The notes beneath the pieces are model-generated. The model ran no database searches and was not told the origin of the DNA. It saw only the letters and a list, made by a program, of their open reading frames with translations. A stretch of DNA of 64,000 nt, taken from positions 310,001-374,000 of the forward strand of contig NZ_SPSB01000004.1 of NCBI RefSeq assembly GCF_004571135.1. The letters run 5' to 3'. Shown here piece after piece: positions 1-9,181 of this stretch (positions are counted from its first letter, which is position 1; each line of letters begins with the position of its first letter). The DNA comes from Algoriphagus kandeliae. Its GTDB lineage: Bacteria > Bacteroidota > Bacteroidia > Cytophagales > Cyclobacteriaceae. The position numbers and the translations under genes were made by a program.

Positions 1-968
1 GGCTTTCCAATTCCGAAATGATCCCAATGCGCTGTGTAAATCACATACTCTTCGGGCTCCTCGACGCCAGTAATTTTTGCGACCACATTTTTGGATGTGT
101 TGTATGTGGCGTTTACAGCCATAGATGAACTAGCCGTCAAACCCATAGGAATGGCTTCAAAATCTGCTTTTCGAGCCTTCGCCAATAACTCCCTTTCATT
201 CAAGCCAGCCATCTCAAAAAGCTTGTTGGCGATAGGCAAGGTTACCCAACCTTCAAATGCCAATTTATACCCCTCTTTTCCTCGATCGTCCAAGTAAAGC
301 TTGGAGGCATTCCAAGAATTTTGAATCACATTGAATCCATAGCCAGCCGGAATGGTATTATGTACAATCAAGCATCCCAAAGCTCCCTGACGAATAGCTT
401 CCTCATATTTATAAGTCCATCGGCCGTAGTATGTCATGGTATTTCCTTTGAAAAATGAGGCATCTTCAGTTCCAAAGCCAGGGTCATTGACCAATACCAC
501 AACGATCTTATCTTTCACATCAATGTTTTTGTAATCATCCCAACCGTACTCTGGTGCAACTATTCCAAATCCAGCAAAGACTAATTCTGCATCTTCAAAA
601 CTCACTTCCGAATCCGTTCGCTGAGTCCACAATACATAATCCTTCAACCCTTCCAATGTCATTGACCCATTGGAAGATTTTATTTCCATGGTAGGCGCGG
701 CTTCGGTAAAAATAGAAACCAAGGGTACATCCTGAATGTAGGAATCCCCATTTCCAGGTTCCAAACCATATGATTCAAATTCATGAACCAAAAAGTCTAT
801 TGTCTTTTTTTCTCCTTCAGAAAAAGGCATCCTCCCTTCAAAATAATCAGAGGACAAACTATCAATCAGTGGTTCCAGATCAGAAACCTGAAACTGATAA
901 GGTTTTTCGGGACTACATGCTGCCCATGCAACTAAGGAAACAAGAATTATAAGGTTGATTTTTTTCAT
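1..968 (-). CDS. M28-family metallopeptidase lipoprotein, C-terminus cut by window edge
   Basis: Reading leftward from an ATG at 968, the frame stays open for 322 codons to the window edge. The protein starts MKKINLIILVSLVAWAAC, a signal peptide with lipobox ending at Cys18, so it is probably a lipoprotein. Residues of roughly 110-240 resemble a PA (protease-associated) insert. The visible end carries YTAHWDHFGIG, with His314 and Asp316 fitting the first zinc ligands of peptidase family M28. The remaining catalytic residues lie outside the window. It probably trims peptides in the periplasm or at the cell surface; the substrate cannot be read from sequence. It is divergent from the DUF6544 gene at 1068. 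A second, only distantly similar M28 enzyme lies at 6241-7602. Confidence 0.85.
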   Translation of the reverse strand, partial: MKKINLIILVSLVAWAACSPEKPYQFQVSDLEPLIDSLSSDYFEGRMPFSEGEKKTIDFLVHEFESYGLEPGNGDSYIQDVPLVSIFTEAAPTMEIKSSNGSMTLEGLKDYVLWTQRTDSEVSFEDAELVFAGFGIVAPEYGWDDYKNIDVKDKIVVVLVNDPGFGTEDASFFKGNTMTYYGRWTYKYEEAIRQGALGCLIVHNTIPAGYGFNVIQNSWNASKLYLDDRGKEGYKLAFEGWVTLPIANKLFEMAGLNERELLAKARKADFEAIPMGLTASSSMAVNATYNTSKNVVAKITGVEEPEEYVIYTAHWDHFGIGK

Positions 969-1067
969 GGCTTTTGCGGATAATTAGCAGATAGAAAGCT
1001 ACATAAAATTTGAATTGAATTGTAATTTTTTAAAATTAGAGCTAGGTCAACTATTCCATTTTTTACT

Positions 1068-2141
1068 ATGAAAACCGCTATAATTTTAATTGCTATTGTT
1101 CATGGATTGATTCATTTGCTCGGGTTTTTAAAAGCATTCAGACTTGCGGAAATCCAGCAGCTTTCACTCTCCATTTCTCCTTCATTAGGTTGGGTTTGGC
1201 TTTTGGCAGTCATTCTTTTTATGGCTTTTGCCATTCTCCGATTTTTGGAAAATCCCGTTTCAGGTTATGTAGGAATCCTTGCTGTCATCATCTCTCAATT
1301 ATTGATATTTTCCGTTTGGCAAGACGCCAAGTTTGGAACAATCCCCAACATTTTCATTCTCTTTGCTTCGATTCAAATGCTTTTCATATCCAATTGGAAC
1401 CAAAAGCTTGAAAATGAAAAAGTGGCATTTCAAGAGAAAATTAAATCTGTCAAACTTCGGCAAATAAGTGAATTACCAGAGCCAGTGATTAAATGGCTGA
1501 AGCAGATCGGATTTAATGAAACTCATCCCATGATTATGGCAGAAATTCACCAAAGAGCAGAAATGAAGATGAACCCTGATCAAAAGGATTGGAAAGCTGC
1601 TACAGCATTTCAACTTACACGATTAAGTTCTCCAGCTTTCCATTGGGAAGTGGAAATGCAAATGCTACCCGGCATAAAAATCTTTGGAAGGGATCAATGT
1701 TTGAATGGAAAAGGGGAAATGGTAATTCGGCTTGGAGGCATTTTCCCTATCGTTGACGAGAAGGGAGAGAAAATCGACGAAGGAAGTATTCAGCGGCTTT
1801 TGGGTGAACTAGTCTGGATTCCTAGTCTAGCACTCCATCCTGCCATTTCCTGGCAGGCATTAAATGAAAATTCTGCAAAAGCCACCCTAACAATCGGCGA
1901 GACTACTGGAGCCGGCACTTTCTTTTTTGACGAAAAGGGAGATTTCATTCGGTTTGAAGCCTTGAGGTTTTATGAAAACAAACCTGAATCAAAACGCTTC
2001 CCTTGGATCTTAACCGTACAAGAATATTCAACTTTTCAAGACATTCGGGTACCGAGTAAAATGCTCGCTACCTGGCGATTAGAAAAGGGTGATTGGACTT
2101 GGCTGAATTTAACTATAGCCGAAATCAAGTATAAATTCTAG
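1068..2141 (+). CDS. DUF6544-family membrane protein
   Basis: A 357-residue protein. The N-terminal third holds about four hydrophobic segments (near residues 4-24, 41-60, 67-83 and 91-107). The first contains the HGLIHLLGFLKAF pattern that I associate with DUF6544 proteins. The remaining 240 residues are soluble in character, rich in Trp and aromatic residues, and probably fold outside the membrane. No catalytic motif is recognisable and the family has no agreed function. The ATG at 1068 is the natural start because the first membrane segment follows at once. It stands alone on the plus strand, with hsp20 108 bp downstream. Confidence 0.6.
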   Translation: MKTAIILIAIVHGLIHLLGFLKAFRLAEIQQLSLSISPSLGWVWLLAVILFMAFAILRFLENPVSGYVGILAVIISQLLIFSVWQDAKFGTIPNIFILFASIQMLFISNWNQKLENEKVAFQEKIKSVKLRQISELPEPVIKWLKQIGFNETHPMIMAEIHQRAEMKMNPDQKDWKAATAFQLTRLSSPAFHWEVEMQMLPGIKIFGRDQCLNGKGEMVIRLGGIFPIVDEKGEKIDEGSIQRLLGELVWIPSLALHPAISWQALNENSAKATLTIGETTGAGTFFFDEKGDFIRFEALRFYENKPESKRFPWILTVQEYSTFQDIRVPSKMLATWRLEKGDWTWLNLTIAEIKYKF

Positions 2142-2249
2142 GCTCATTTTTCTTTGATGGCAATCACCTCTTGACGTGATGGATATCATTCAATTTTTTG
2201 AAAATGAAAAGGAAATTAAGCCCATTAATTCACTTAAACACAAAGAATC

Positions 2250-2696
2250 ATGGGCGCTATAACTAAAAGAAATAGAGGTTTTTGGCCCAAAATGGCCCAA
2301 GACTTCTTTGGAGCAGAAAATCCCTTCCAGTGGGATGACAAGTTTTGGTTCATGGATAAAACCGTGGAGGTTCCCTCAGCTAATGTGATCGAAAATGACA
2401 AGGAATTTAAGATCGAATTATCAGCTCCGGGATTTGATAAGAAGGACTTCAAAATAGATGTTGAAGATGGTGTCTTAAACATTTGCGCTGAAAAAGAACA
2501 TCATGAGGAGGAGCAAAAAGACCAGTATCGTAAGAAAGAATTTTCTTACACTAGTATCCGACGGTCTTTTGTACTTCCTGAAAATGTATCTGAAGATTCC
2601 ATTGATGCTAACTACAAAAATGGATTACTTAGATTAGTCCTTCCAAAGAGTAAAATGGTCAAAGGCGAACATAAGAAAGCCATTGAAGTAGGTTAA
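2250..2696 (+). CDS. Hsp20/alpha-crystallin family small heat-shock protein
   Basis: A 148-residue protein with the standard layout of small heat-shock proteins. A short aromatic N-terminal arm is followed by an alpha-crystallin domain from about residue 40 to 140 and a short tail. The domain contains FKIELSAPGFDKKDFKIDVEDG and the conserved NGLLRLVLPK segment near its end, and the tail has an I-x-V element (AIEV) like the IxI motif used for oligomer assembly. Such proteins are ATP-independent holdases that bind unfolding proteins in the cytoplasm. The gene is monocistronic: a strong terminator follows at 2735-2774. Confidence 0.93.
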   Translation: MGAITKRNRGFWPKMAQDFFGAENPFQWDDKFWFMDKTVEVPSANVIENDKEFKIELSAPGFDKKDFKIDVEDGVLNICAEKEHHEEEQKDQYRKKEFSYTSIRRSFVLPENVSEDSIDANYKNGLLRLVLPKSKMVKGEHKKAIEVG

Positions 2697-2734
2697 GTAG
2701 CTTCCTTAGGGAATTACTTTTTGTTAGGAAAAGT

Positions 2735-2774
2735 GAGGGCTTCGATTAGTAGAATTGGAGCCCTCCTTTTTTTT
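2735..2774 (+). terminator. Rho-independent terminator after hsp20
   Basis: The arms GAGGGCT (2735-2741) and AGCCCTC (2759-2765) form a 7-bp stem followed by CTTTTTTTT. It lies upstream of the acylase start chosen at 2850 and argues against any longer N-terminal reading of that gene. Confidence 0.8.
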
Positions 2775-2849
2775 ATCCTCAATTTCCATCCATCATATTT
2801 CATTGCAAATCCCCGATTTATTATGGAAATTTCTTCAAATCACATAACC

Positions 2850-5267
2850 ATGAACCCAATACAACACTTCCGATTCATAGCTTTTTTACTATTGATAAGT
2901 TTGGCAGCCTGCCAAAAAAATCAAATTCAAATACCCGGCTTACAAGAGGAAGTTGAAGTCATTCGGGATGAAAATGGAATCAATCATATTTTTGCCCAAA
3001 ACGAACAGGATCTCTTTTTCACTCAAGGCTATTTGGCTGCGAGAGATCGGCTTTTTCAATTTGAATTGTGGCGCAGACAAGCTACCGGTACTCTTTCTGA
3101 AATCTTGGGTGAACGTGAATTGGAACGGGATCGTGGGGTACGCCTTTTTAAATTCCGAGGAGATAAAGAAACTGAACTGAGACACTATCACCCTCGAGGG
3201 GTTGAAATCGTCGATGCATTTGTCGAAGGAATCAATACCTACATAGCTGAAGTACGGGAAAATCCAGAATTGCTCCCCATTGAGTTTAAAATGCTGGATA
3301 TGCTCCCTGAATATTGGACTTGGGAAGTGGTCATTTCAAGGCATCAAGGGCTTTTGGAAAATGTAGTGGATGAACTCAATATTAGTCGAGTGGTCAGTCA
3401 AATTGGACCCCAAAAAGCAAAAGAACTTTATTATTTCCATCCTAACGAACCCATTTTGGATTTGGACCCAAACATCCCAGAGGAATTGCTAATGAAAGAT
3501 ATTCTGGCTCCCTACCAAGCTTTTAGAAGAAGAGTGGAATTCAGGCCGGAGGATATTGAAGAATCCTATCGTATCAATCAAGCAGAGTTTGAAAAATCAA
3601 CTGCACTACTTGAAGAATCCATTCAATATACCTTAGAGTCGGATGCCTTTGCTCAGGGCAGTAACAACTGGGTCATTTCGGGAGAGAAAACAGCAAGTGG
3701 TTTTCCGTTTATGGCCAATGATCCACATAGACTTCAGGCTGTTCCTTCCCTTCGATATTGGGTTCACCTGAATGCACCAGGATGGAATGTAATTGGAGCG
3801 GGTGAACCTGAAATCCCAGGAGTTTCCATCGGGCATAATGATTATGGGGCTTGGGGATTGACCATTTTCTCCACCGACAATGAAGACTTGCGGATCTATG
3901 ACATTTCTCCAGAAAATCCTGATTTATATTTCTTTCAAGGAGAATGGAAAGAAATGGAGAAAATTCAGGATACTATTCGGATCAAAGGTGGAAAAGAGGA
4001 AATAGTCACCCATCGCTATACCATTCATGGTCCAGTGACCTTTGTCGATGAGGATTTAAATAAAGCGGTAGCGGTAGAATGCGCTTGGCTGGAGCCGGGT
4101 TCTGCTCCCTATTTAGCCAGCTTGCGAATGGACCAATCCCAGACTTGGGAAGAATTTCGGGAGGCTTGTACCTTCAATAATATCCCTGCTGAAAATATGG
4201 TTTGGGCTGGAAAAGATGGAACAATCGGATGGCAGGCAACCGGAATTGCGCCGATTCGAAGAGGTTTCTCAGGTTTGATTGCCACAACAGGTGATGGAAA
4301 TTATGAATGGGATGGATACCTTCCCATTGAAGACCGCCCCCATTCTGTCAATCCAGAATCAGGCTTTATTGCAACAGCCAATCAAAATGTAGCTGAAGAA
4401 AATTACCCTTTTCCGGAAGCGTTAGGATATGAATGGGCGGATGATTTTCGGGGAGAGCGAATAAAGGAAGTTCTCAGACAGGATAAAAAATTCACCGTTT
4501 CAGAAATGGGAGCCTTGCAAAACGACTACCTCGCCTTGCCAGCAAGACGATTGATTCCTTTTCTTAAAAGTTTGACTTGGGAAAATGAGCGCGTTGATTC
4601 CCTAAGTCAAGTATTACAGGCTTGGGATTTTGTTCTAAGTCCTAATTCCATTGAAGCTGGAGTCTATGTGATGTGGGAGCGGATTTTAAGAGACAAAGTC
4701 TCGGACTTCACTATCCCTAAAGAGGTAAAACCTTGGCTAGGAAGCATACAGTTGACACGAGTTTTGGAATGGATGGAAAATCCAGAAATGATCTATCCCA
4801 ACAATCCTGATCAAAATCGAAATGATTTGCTTAAGGATTCATTAATCGAGGCGATCGATGCCTTGAAAAGAAAACTTGGACTTGATCCCAAAAAATGGCC
4901 ATATGGTCAAGCAGATTACAAACACGCTCAAATCATTCATCCTTTGGGCCTAGTAGTCAATAAGGAATGGCAAGATAAATTAAACACAGAAATCCTTCCG
5001 AGAGGTGGTTACAGCTTTACTCCGGGAGCTAATGCTTATGGTGACAATAATACTTCAGGAGCTTCATTTCGAATTGTGGTTGACACCGGAGATTGGGAAA
5101 ACACCATTGGAATAAATACCCCGGGACAATCCGGAAATCCCGAAAGCCCATTTTACAAGAATTTATTCCCGATTTGGGCAAATGATGAGTTTGTGGGGAT
5201 TCCCTTTTCAAAGGAAAAGATTCAATCAAAAAAAGCCTATACCGAGCAATTTTATCCAAAAAACTAA
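2850..5267 (+). CDS. Penicillin acylase family (Ntn-hydrolase) lipoprotein
   Basis: 805 residues from the ATG at 2850. That start gives MNPIQHFRFIAFLLLISLAAC, a signal peptide with an LAAC lipobox. Earlier in-frame starts (TTG 2721, ATG 2823) are less likely because the hsp20 terminator lies inside the first extension. The protein is homologous along its length to the S45 penicillin acylase family. These are made as precursors and cut autocatalytically to expose an N-terminal nucleophile Ser, here Ser271 in FAQGSNNWVISGEKT. Downstream family landmarks include ANDPHR and the GHNDYGAWGLTIFSTDNEDLR region. Members cleave amide bonds, including acyl-homoserine lactones in some cases; the substrate here is unknown. 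It converges with the glycosyltransferase, the stop codons overlapping by 4 bp. Confidence 0.92.
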   Translation: MNPIQHFRFIAFLLLISLAACQKNQIQIPGLQEEVEVIRDENGINHIFAQNEQDLFFTQGYLAARDRLFQFELWRRQATGTLSEILGERELERDRGVRLFKFRGDKETELRHYHPRGVEIVDAFVEGINTYIAEVRENPELLPIEFKMLDMLPEYWTWEVVISRHQGLLENVVDELNISRVVSQIGPQKAKELYYFHPNEPILDLDPNIPEELLMKDILAPYQAFRRRVEFRPEDIEESYRINQAEFEKSTALLEESIQYTLESDAFAQGSNNWVISGEKTASGFPFMANDPHRLQAVPSLRYWVHLNAPGWNVIGAGEPEIPGVSIGHNDYGAWGLTIFSTDNEDLRIYDISPENPDLYFFQGEWKEMEKIQDTIRIKGGKEEIVTHRYTIHGPVTFVDEDLNKAVAVECAWLEPGSAPYLASLRMDQSQTWEEFREACTFNNIPAENMVWAGKDGTIGWQATGIAPIRRGFSGLIATTGDGNYEWDGYLPIEDRPHSVNPESGFIATANQNVAEENYPFPEALGYEWADDFRGERIKEVLRQDKKFTVSEMGALQNDYLALPARRLIPFLKSLTWENERVDSLSQVLQAWDFVLSPNSIEAGVYVMWERILRDKVSDFTIPKEVKPWLGSIQLTRVLEWMENPEMIYPNNPDQNRNDLLKDSLIEAIDALKRKLGLDPKKWPYGQADYKHAQIIHPLGLVVNKEWQDKLNTEILPRGGYSFTPGANAYGDNNTSGASFRIVVDTGDWENTIGINTPGQSGNPESPFYKNLFPIWANDEFVGIPFSKEKIQSKKAYTEQFYPKN

Positions 5268-6241
5268 ACCCACCACCAATCGGTCCCTTCCTTAAGACCT
5301 ATCAAGGTCAGGTACTTTTGGATTTCAATTCGCTCCTTTTCTTCAGGATATATGGCTACCAGTAATTGTGGGTTGGAGATTTTTTCAATCCGTTTGAAGT
5401 CCTTGGTATCGTGTATCTTAAAATGAATTTGATGCTCCTTCAAAATCTTGGAGATTATCTCTGATTTTTTGTTTTTCCCCCAAATCAACAAAGGACCACC
5501 TCTAAAATCCAATTTTAAAAAGGCATTGATTTTTAATTCTAAAAAAAGCTTTTGGGTGAAATAATTAGAGTTGTGGGCACTCCGATCGGGATGTTCCCTC
5601 CAGTATAAGGTTAATTCCTGTACAGCCTCAAAATTTATTTTCCTTTCATACCATTTGATAGCCAAATCATAATCCTCCGGATAGTGCAGACTTCCAAATC
5701 CACCAATTAAATCAATATTTTCCCGATAAGTCAGCCAATTGGGAGAGGCGATAACACATTCCCTATAAATTTGGGCATATTGATTCCCATGCATGTTGAT
5801 ATCATTGAGCCAACTTTGGTAATCTAGGTTACCAGGACTTACTTCATGCTCTGAAAAATAAAGCACCTTTCCTGTCACAACGGTATGCCTATCGCAGCGG
5901 AGCAGTCGGTTCCGCATAATTTCCAACCGTTTTTCCGGCATGCGATCATCCGGATCCATCCGGGTAATCATTTTCCCTTTGGAAGCTGAAAAAGCTAAAT
6001 CCAATGCGGGAATAACCCCGTGCCCCACATTAGATATCATTTTAAATCGGGGATCTTTTCGGACAAATTCCTGATAAATTGAGACGCTCCCGTCTTGGGA
6101 GAAATCATCTACTCCAATCACCTCAAAATCCGGAAAACTTTGATTGACAATTGAATCCAAGCATTCCTCCATCCACTTCTCAGCATTTTTGAAGGGAATG
6201 AGAATACTGATTTCAGGAACTTTTTCCTCTTTTTCTGACAT
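5264..6241 (-). CDS. Family 2 glycosyltransferase
   Basis: A 325-residue protein with a GT-A fold at its N-terminus: PEISILIPFKNAEKWMEECL at the nucleotide-binding strand, VIGVDDFSQDGS, and RMDPDDRMP carrying the DxD-type metal/nucleotide site near residue 93. The C-terminal 75 residues (GPLLIWGKNKKSEII onward) look like a separate small alpha/beta domain. It has no membrane segment, so it is a cytoplasmic or membrane-associated sugar transferase. Its ATG overlaps the stop of the upstream M28 peptidase gene (TAATG), so the two are probably translated from one message. No other polysaccharide genes are nearby, so the acceptor is unknown. Confidence 0.88.
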   Translation of the reverse strand: MSEKEEKVPEISILIPFKNAEKWMEECLDSIVNQSFPDFEVIGVDDFSQDGSVSIYQEFVRKDPRFKMISNVGHGVIPALDLAFSASKGKMITRMDPDDRMPEKRLEIMRNRLLRCDRHTVVTGKVLYFSEHEVSPGNLDYQSWLNDINMHGNQYAQIYRECVIASPNWLTYRENIDLIGGFGSLHYPEDYDLAIKWYERKINFEAVQELTLYWREHPDRSAHNSNYFTQKLFLELKINAFLKLDFRGGPLLIWGKNKKSEIISKILKEHQIHFKIHDTKDFKRIEKISNPQLLVAIYPEEKERIEIQKYLTLIGLKEGTDWWWV

Positions 6242-7602
6242 TAAATCCCCTCTTGTTCGATTAGGTAAACCAAGGCAGTCATAGCTGCAGCACCTAACTC
6301 CAATTCCCGTTGATCTACTGCTTCAAAAATATCAGCTGCTGTATGGTGATAGATAAAGTATCGCTGTGAATCTGGATGAAGACCAATCAAGATAGGCCCC
6401 TGATCCCGAAGCGGACCAATATCAGCGCCTCCACCTGGCACGTCCAATTTCCAAATATTATAGGGGGTAAAATAATCTCTCCAAGAGGCTAATTTGGAAC
6501 GTTGGGTTTCGGTTCCTGTTGAAGAAAACCCGATTGGTAAAAAACCTCCAGAATCCGACTCGATAGCAGCAATATGTTTTTCACCTTTTTCTTTGGCTAC
6601 ACGAGCATATTCTCTTCCTCCCATCAAGCCGTTTTCTTCATTCATCCACATTACAGCTCGGATGGTTCGTTTCGGCTTCCAACCCAATTCCTTGTAAATA
6701 CGCAAAACCTCAATTGCTTGCATACACCCTGCTCCATCATCATGCGCTCCTTCACCCACATCCCAAGAGTCCAAATGCCCACCTACAGCGATGATTTCAT
6801 CTGGTCTCTCAGCACCTCGGATTTCACCAATTACATTGTAAGAAAGAACTTGACCTCTCATTTCTCCCTGAGATTTTAAAAAAACCTTTAAATCAGATTG
6901 TTCTTTCAGCAACTCACTTAAAAGCTCCGCATCTTGGGTACTGATTGCCAACGAAGGAATCTCAGGGAAATCAGGATTATAGCGCTGATTTCCAGTATGT
7001 GGGATATGATCGATCCGATTGCTCATGGAGCGTACAATAACTCCAATCGCTCCATACTTCGATGCTTCGGCGGCACCTGAACCTCGCTGACCAACTGCTC
7101 CGCTGTAAGCTTGAAAAGTATTGACTTTGGTAGGGTCCATGGGCTGATTGTAAAAGACAATCTTTCCTTTTGCACCCTCTCCCAAGGCTCTCAATCCCCC
7201 CAATCCTTGAACCTCCACTACTTCTCCTACCAATCCACTTGATCCTGTCCCTTGAGTATTTCCCAAGGCCAAGGCATGAAGGTCTACTGTGCCCAATTTT
7301 TCGGAATTGACAATCTTAACCTCATCTTTTCCACCACGGACCCAATGCGGAACCATTACCGGCTGTAAATAAACCGTATCAAATCCATAGCTTTCCATAA
7401 GTTGACGGGTATATTCCACCGCAGCTGCTGCTTGGGGAGAGCCCGATAGCCTATGACCAATGTCTTTGCAGAGGTAGCGTAGATTTTCATAGGTATGGCC
7501 TTTGGTCAACTCCAGATTGAAAATGCTTTGAATATTTTCTTCATGATTTTGTGCTAATGAAATACCAGGAAGGAGAAAGAGGACGAAGAGTAATTTTTTC
7601 AT
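6241..7602 (-). CDS. Secreted M28-family aminopeptidase (PA domain present)
   Basis: 453 residues from the ATG at 7602, giving MKKLLFVLFLLPGISLAQN, a classical signal peptide ending in Ala-Gln. An upstream in-frame start at 7656 would bury it and is rejected. A PA domain occupies about residues 100-240, and the catalytic domain follows. It contains GGHLDSWDVGEGAHDDGAG (His276, Asp278 and the second Asp cluster), MNEENGLMGG with the catalytic and zinc-binding Glu residues, ESDSGGF, and a C-terminal YHHTAADIFEAVD with the last ligand His. All M28 di-zinc residues appear intact. It is likely a periplasmic or secreted carboxypeptidase/aminopeptidase, and it is transcribed with the glycosyltransferase downstream. 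Confidence 0.92.
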   Translation of the reverse strand: MKKLLFVLFLLPGISLAQNHEENIQSIFNLELTKGHTYENLRYLCKDIGHRLSGSPQAAAAVEYTRQLMESYGFDTVYLQPVMVPHWVRGGKDEVKIVNSEKLGTVDLHALALGNTQGTGSSGLVGEVVEVQGLGGLRALGEGAKGKIVFYNQPMDPTKVNTFQAYSGAVGQRGSGAAEASKYGAIGVIVRSMSNRIDHIPHTGNQRYNPDFPEIPSLAISTQDAELLSELLKEQSDLKVFLKSQGEMRGQVLSYNVIGEIRGAERPDEIIAVGGHLDSWDVGEGAHDDGAGCMQAIEVLRIYKELGWKPKRTIRAVMWMNEENGLMGGREYARVAKEKGEKHIAAIESDSGGFLPIGFSSTGTETQRSKLASWRDYFTPYNIWKLDVPGGGADIGPLRDQGPILIGLHPDSQRYFIYHHTAADIFEAVDQRELELGAAAMTALVYLIEQEGI

Positions 7603-7754
7603 GCTTGATTGGGTTTGGTATGAAATGAATAAAAAGTTGGGAATTTTCAAACCCAAAAAGGGATAAAGGAGAAAAATACCACTCGATCAAGAAGTTGTAC
7701 CCTGAAAGACCGGATAGAATTACTTATCTTAATAACTCATCAAATCCCTTCATT

Positions 7755-8126
7755 ATGAAACTTGGAGCTTTTTCAATCAGCCTTTCAGTCAAGGACTTAC
7801 AAGCCTCGCGGAAATTTTATGAGCAATTGGGTTTTTCTGTCTTCGCAGGAAGTGAAGAAATGAATTACCTGATCATGAAAAATGAACAAACGCTAATCGG
7901 ACTTTTTCACGAAATGTTCGAAAAAAATATTTTGACCTTTAATCCAGGTTGGAATCAGGATGCCCAAGTTCTTGAAAATTTCGATGATGTAAGATCAATT
8001 CAGCAATCACTTAAAAACGGTGGGATTCCTCTTGCGCAAGAAACTGATCCTAATGGAAAAGGGCCTGGAAGTATCCTATTATTTGATCCTGATGGAAACG
8101 GTATTTTAATCGATCAGCACGTCTGA
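7755..8126 (+). CDS. VOC (glyoxalase/bleomycin-resistance) superfamily protein
   Basis: 123 residues from ATG 7755. A longer frame opens at 7695, but the start at 7755 gives the usual VOC beginning MKLGAFSISLSVKDLQASRKFYEQLGF. The chain has two paired beta-alpha-beta-beta-beta modules and ends in the typical FDPDGNGILIDQ strand. Family members are metalloenzymes or drug-binding proteins. The catalytic role cannot be told from sequence, but the length is that of a single-chain homodimeric member. The gene is divergent from the M28 gene at 7602. Confidence 0.85.
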   Translation: MKLGAFSISLSVKDLQASRKFYEQLGFSVFAGSEEMNYLIMKNEQTLIGLFHEMFEKNILTFNPGWNQDAQVLENFDDVRSIQQSLKNGGIPLAQETDPNGKGPGSILLFDPDGNGILIDQHV

Positions 8127-8200
8127 TCCGTTTCTTTTAGTAATTTTTCTCACAGAAAGGCATTACTGATTCCTATTACATTTGTCAAAAAACCGTTCAA

Positions 8201-8614
8201 ATGAAATACCTGACGCCCTTTTTCCTTTTCCTTCTTTTGATTGCTGTTTCCTGCCAATCTGACAAGGGAACCAATCAAGCCGTAACTAATTCCGGAGCCT
8301 CTGTGGTGAACCTGAACCCACAGGAATTCAGCAAATTAGGAAGTACCGGAAATATCCTGGATGTAAGAACTCCGGGAGAAATCGCTCAGGGGAAAATCGA
8401 AGGAGCTATCGAAATCGATTACTACCAGCCTGATTTTCAGAAAAAAGTCCAAGAACTCCCGAAAGATAAGCCAGTTCTTCTGTATTGCGCTGTTGGTGCT
8501 AGAAGTAGGGAAGCAGCTGAGCAATTAGTCGAAATGGGCTTTACGAATGTGTACCATTTACAGGGAGGTATACAAGCTTGGTATCAGCAAGGTTTACCGA
8601 TCGTTAGGGAGTAA
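8201..8614 (+). CDS. Rhodanese-domain lipoprotein
   Basis: 137 residues. The start MKYLTPFFLFLLLIAVSC is a lipoprotein signal with lipobox ending at Cys18. A single rhodanese domain fills residues 40-137: ILDVRTPGEIAQGKIEGAIEIDY, the active-site loop YCAVGARSREAAEQL with Cys96, and the closing VYHLQGGIQAW. It is expected to handle sulfane sulfur outside the cytoplasmic membrane. The -7-like element TACATTTG lies at 8177-8184 but has no good -33 partner. The gene converges on the GreA/GreB-like gene. Confidence 0.92.
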   Translation: MKYLTPFFLFLLLIAVSCQSDKGTNQAVTNSGASVVNLNPQEFSKLGSTGNILDVRTPGEIAQGKIEGAIEIDYYQPDFQKKVQELPKDKPVLLYCAVGARSREAAEQLVEMGFTNVYHLQGGIQAWYQQGLPIVRE

Positions 8615-8621
8615 AAAGATC

Positions 8622-9077
8622 TTAATATACATCCACAATAAAATAGTGGATACCTCCACCTTCAAAGGAATCTCCTTTTTTCTTTCCTTTCATGGCTTGA
8701 AAAATAGGTGCTTTGGTAGAGATTCCAAAGACGCATTTTCCATTCACATCCACCTGTTCAATGGAAGTTGACACAAAAAAGATTCGCTGATCTGTTTCAA
8801 CTACTGCTCCTTCATCCACTGTTTCAAATTCCTTTTCTGGGTCTATGGATTCCAGAATTTGAAGTTCTTTTTTCAAGAAGGTAAGCTCATGCTCCAGCCT
8901 AACGATCATTTCATTTTGATCCCCGCTTCCTTTCTGAGATTGGCTGGCACTTTCATCATGATCGGTCAGGTTTTCACGAATATTTTTTAGCTCTTGCTCA
9001 AAATCAGAAATGGTTAATTCCTGCTTGACTTTACAGGCATGCAAAATGCTTTTTTTGGAAAGACGGTTAGATTTCAT
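8622..9077 (-). CDS. GreA/GreB-family transcription elongation factor-like protein
   Basis: 151 residues. The N-terminal half (about 15-80) is a charged alpha-helical hairpin with heptad-like Leu/Ile spacing. The C-terminal half (about 85-151) resembles the FKBP-like domain of GreA/GreB (GAVVETDQRIFFVSTS, ISTKAPIFQAMKGKKKGDSF). True Gre factors use two acidic residues at the coiled-coil tip to stimulate transcript cleavage; here the tip around DHDESASQSQKGSGDQNEM is acidic but not canonical. It could therefore be a Gre paralogue that acts in the RNA polymerase secondary channel, as Rnk- or Gfh-type proteins do. A 6-bp-stem hairpin (GGTAAT/ATTACC near 9094-9109) lies in its upstream leader. 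Confidence 0.7.
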   Translation of the reverse strand: MKSNRLSKKSILHACKVKQELTISDFEQELKNIRENLTDHDESASQSQKGSGDQNEMIVRLEHELTFLKKELQILESIDPEKEFETVDEGAVVETDQRIFFVSTSIEQVDVNGKCVFGISTKAPIFQAMKGKKKGDSFEGGGIHYFIVDVY

Positions 9078-9181
9078 GGCTTCTGGAATTGGTAATCAAT
9101 ATTACCTTCCAAATACCAACTTAAAAATGATAATTGTCACCTGAAGGAATGAAATAAGCCAAACTGTTCAAGCTCAGCAAA

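Noticed and set aside
2721..2849. N-terminal extension of the penicillin acylase from TTG 2721
   Set aside because: It reads through a rho-independent terminator and buries a clean lipoprotein signal that begins at 2850.
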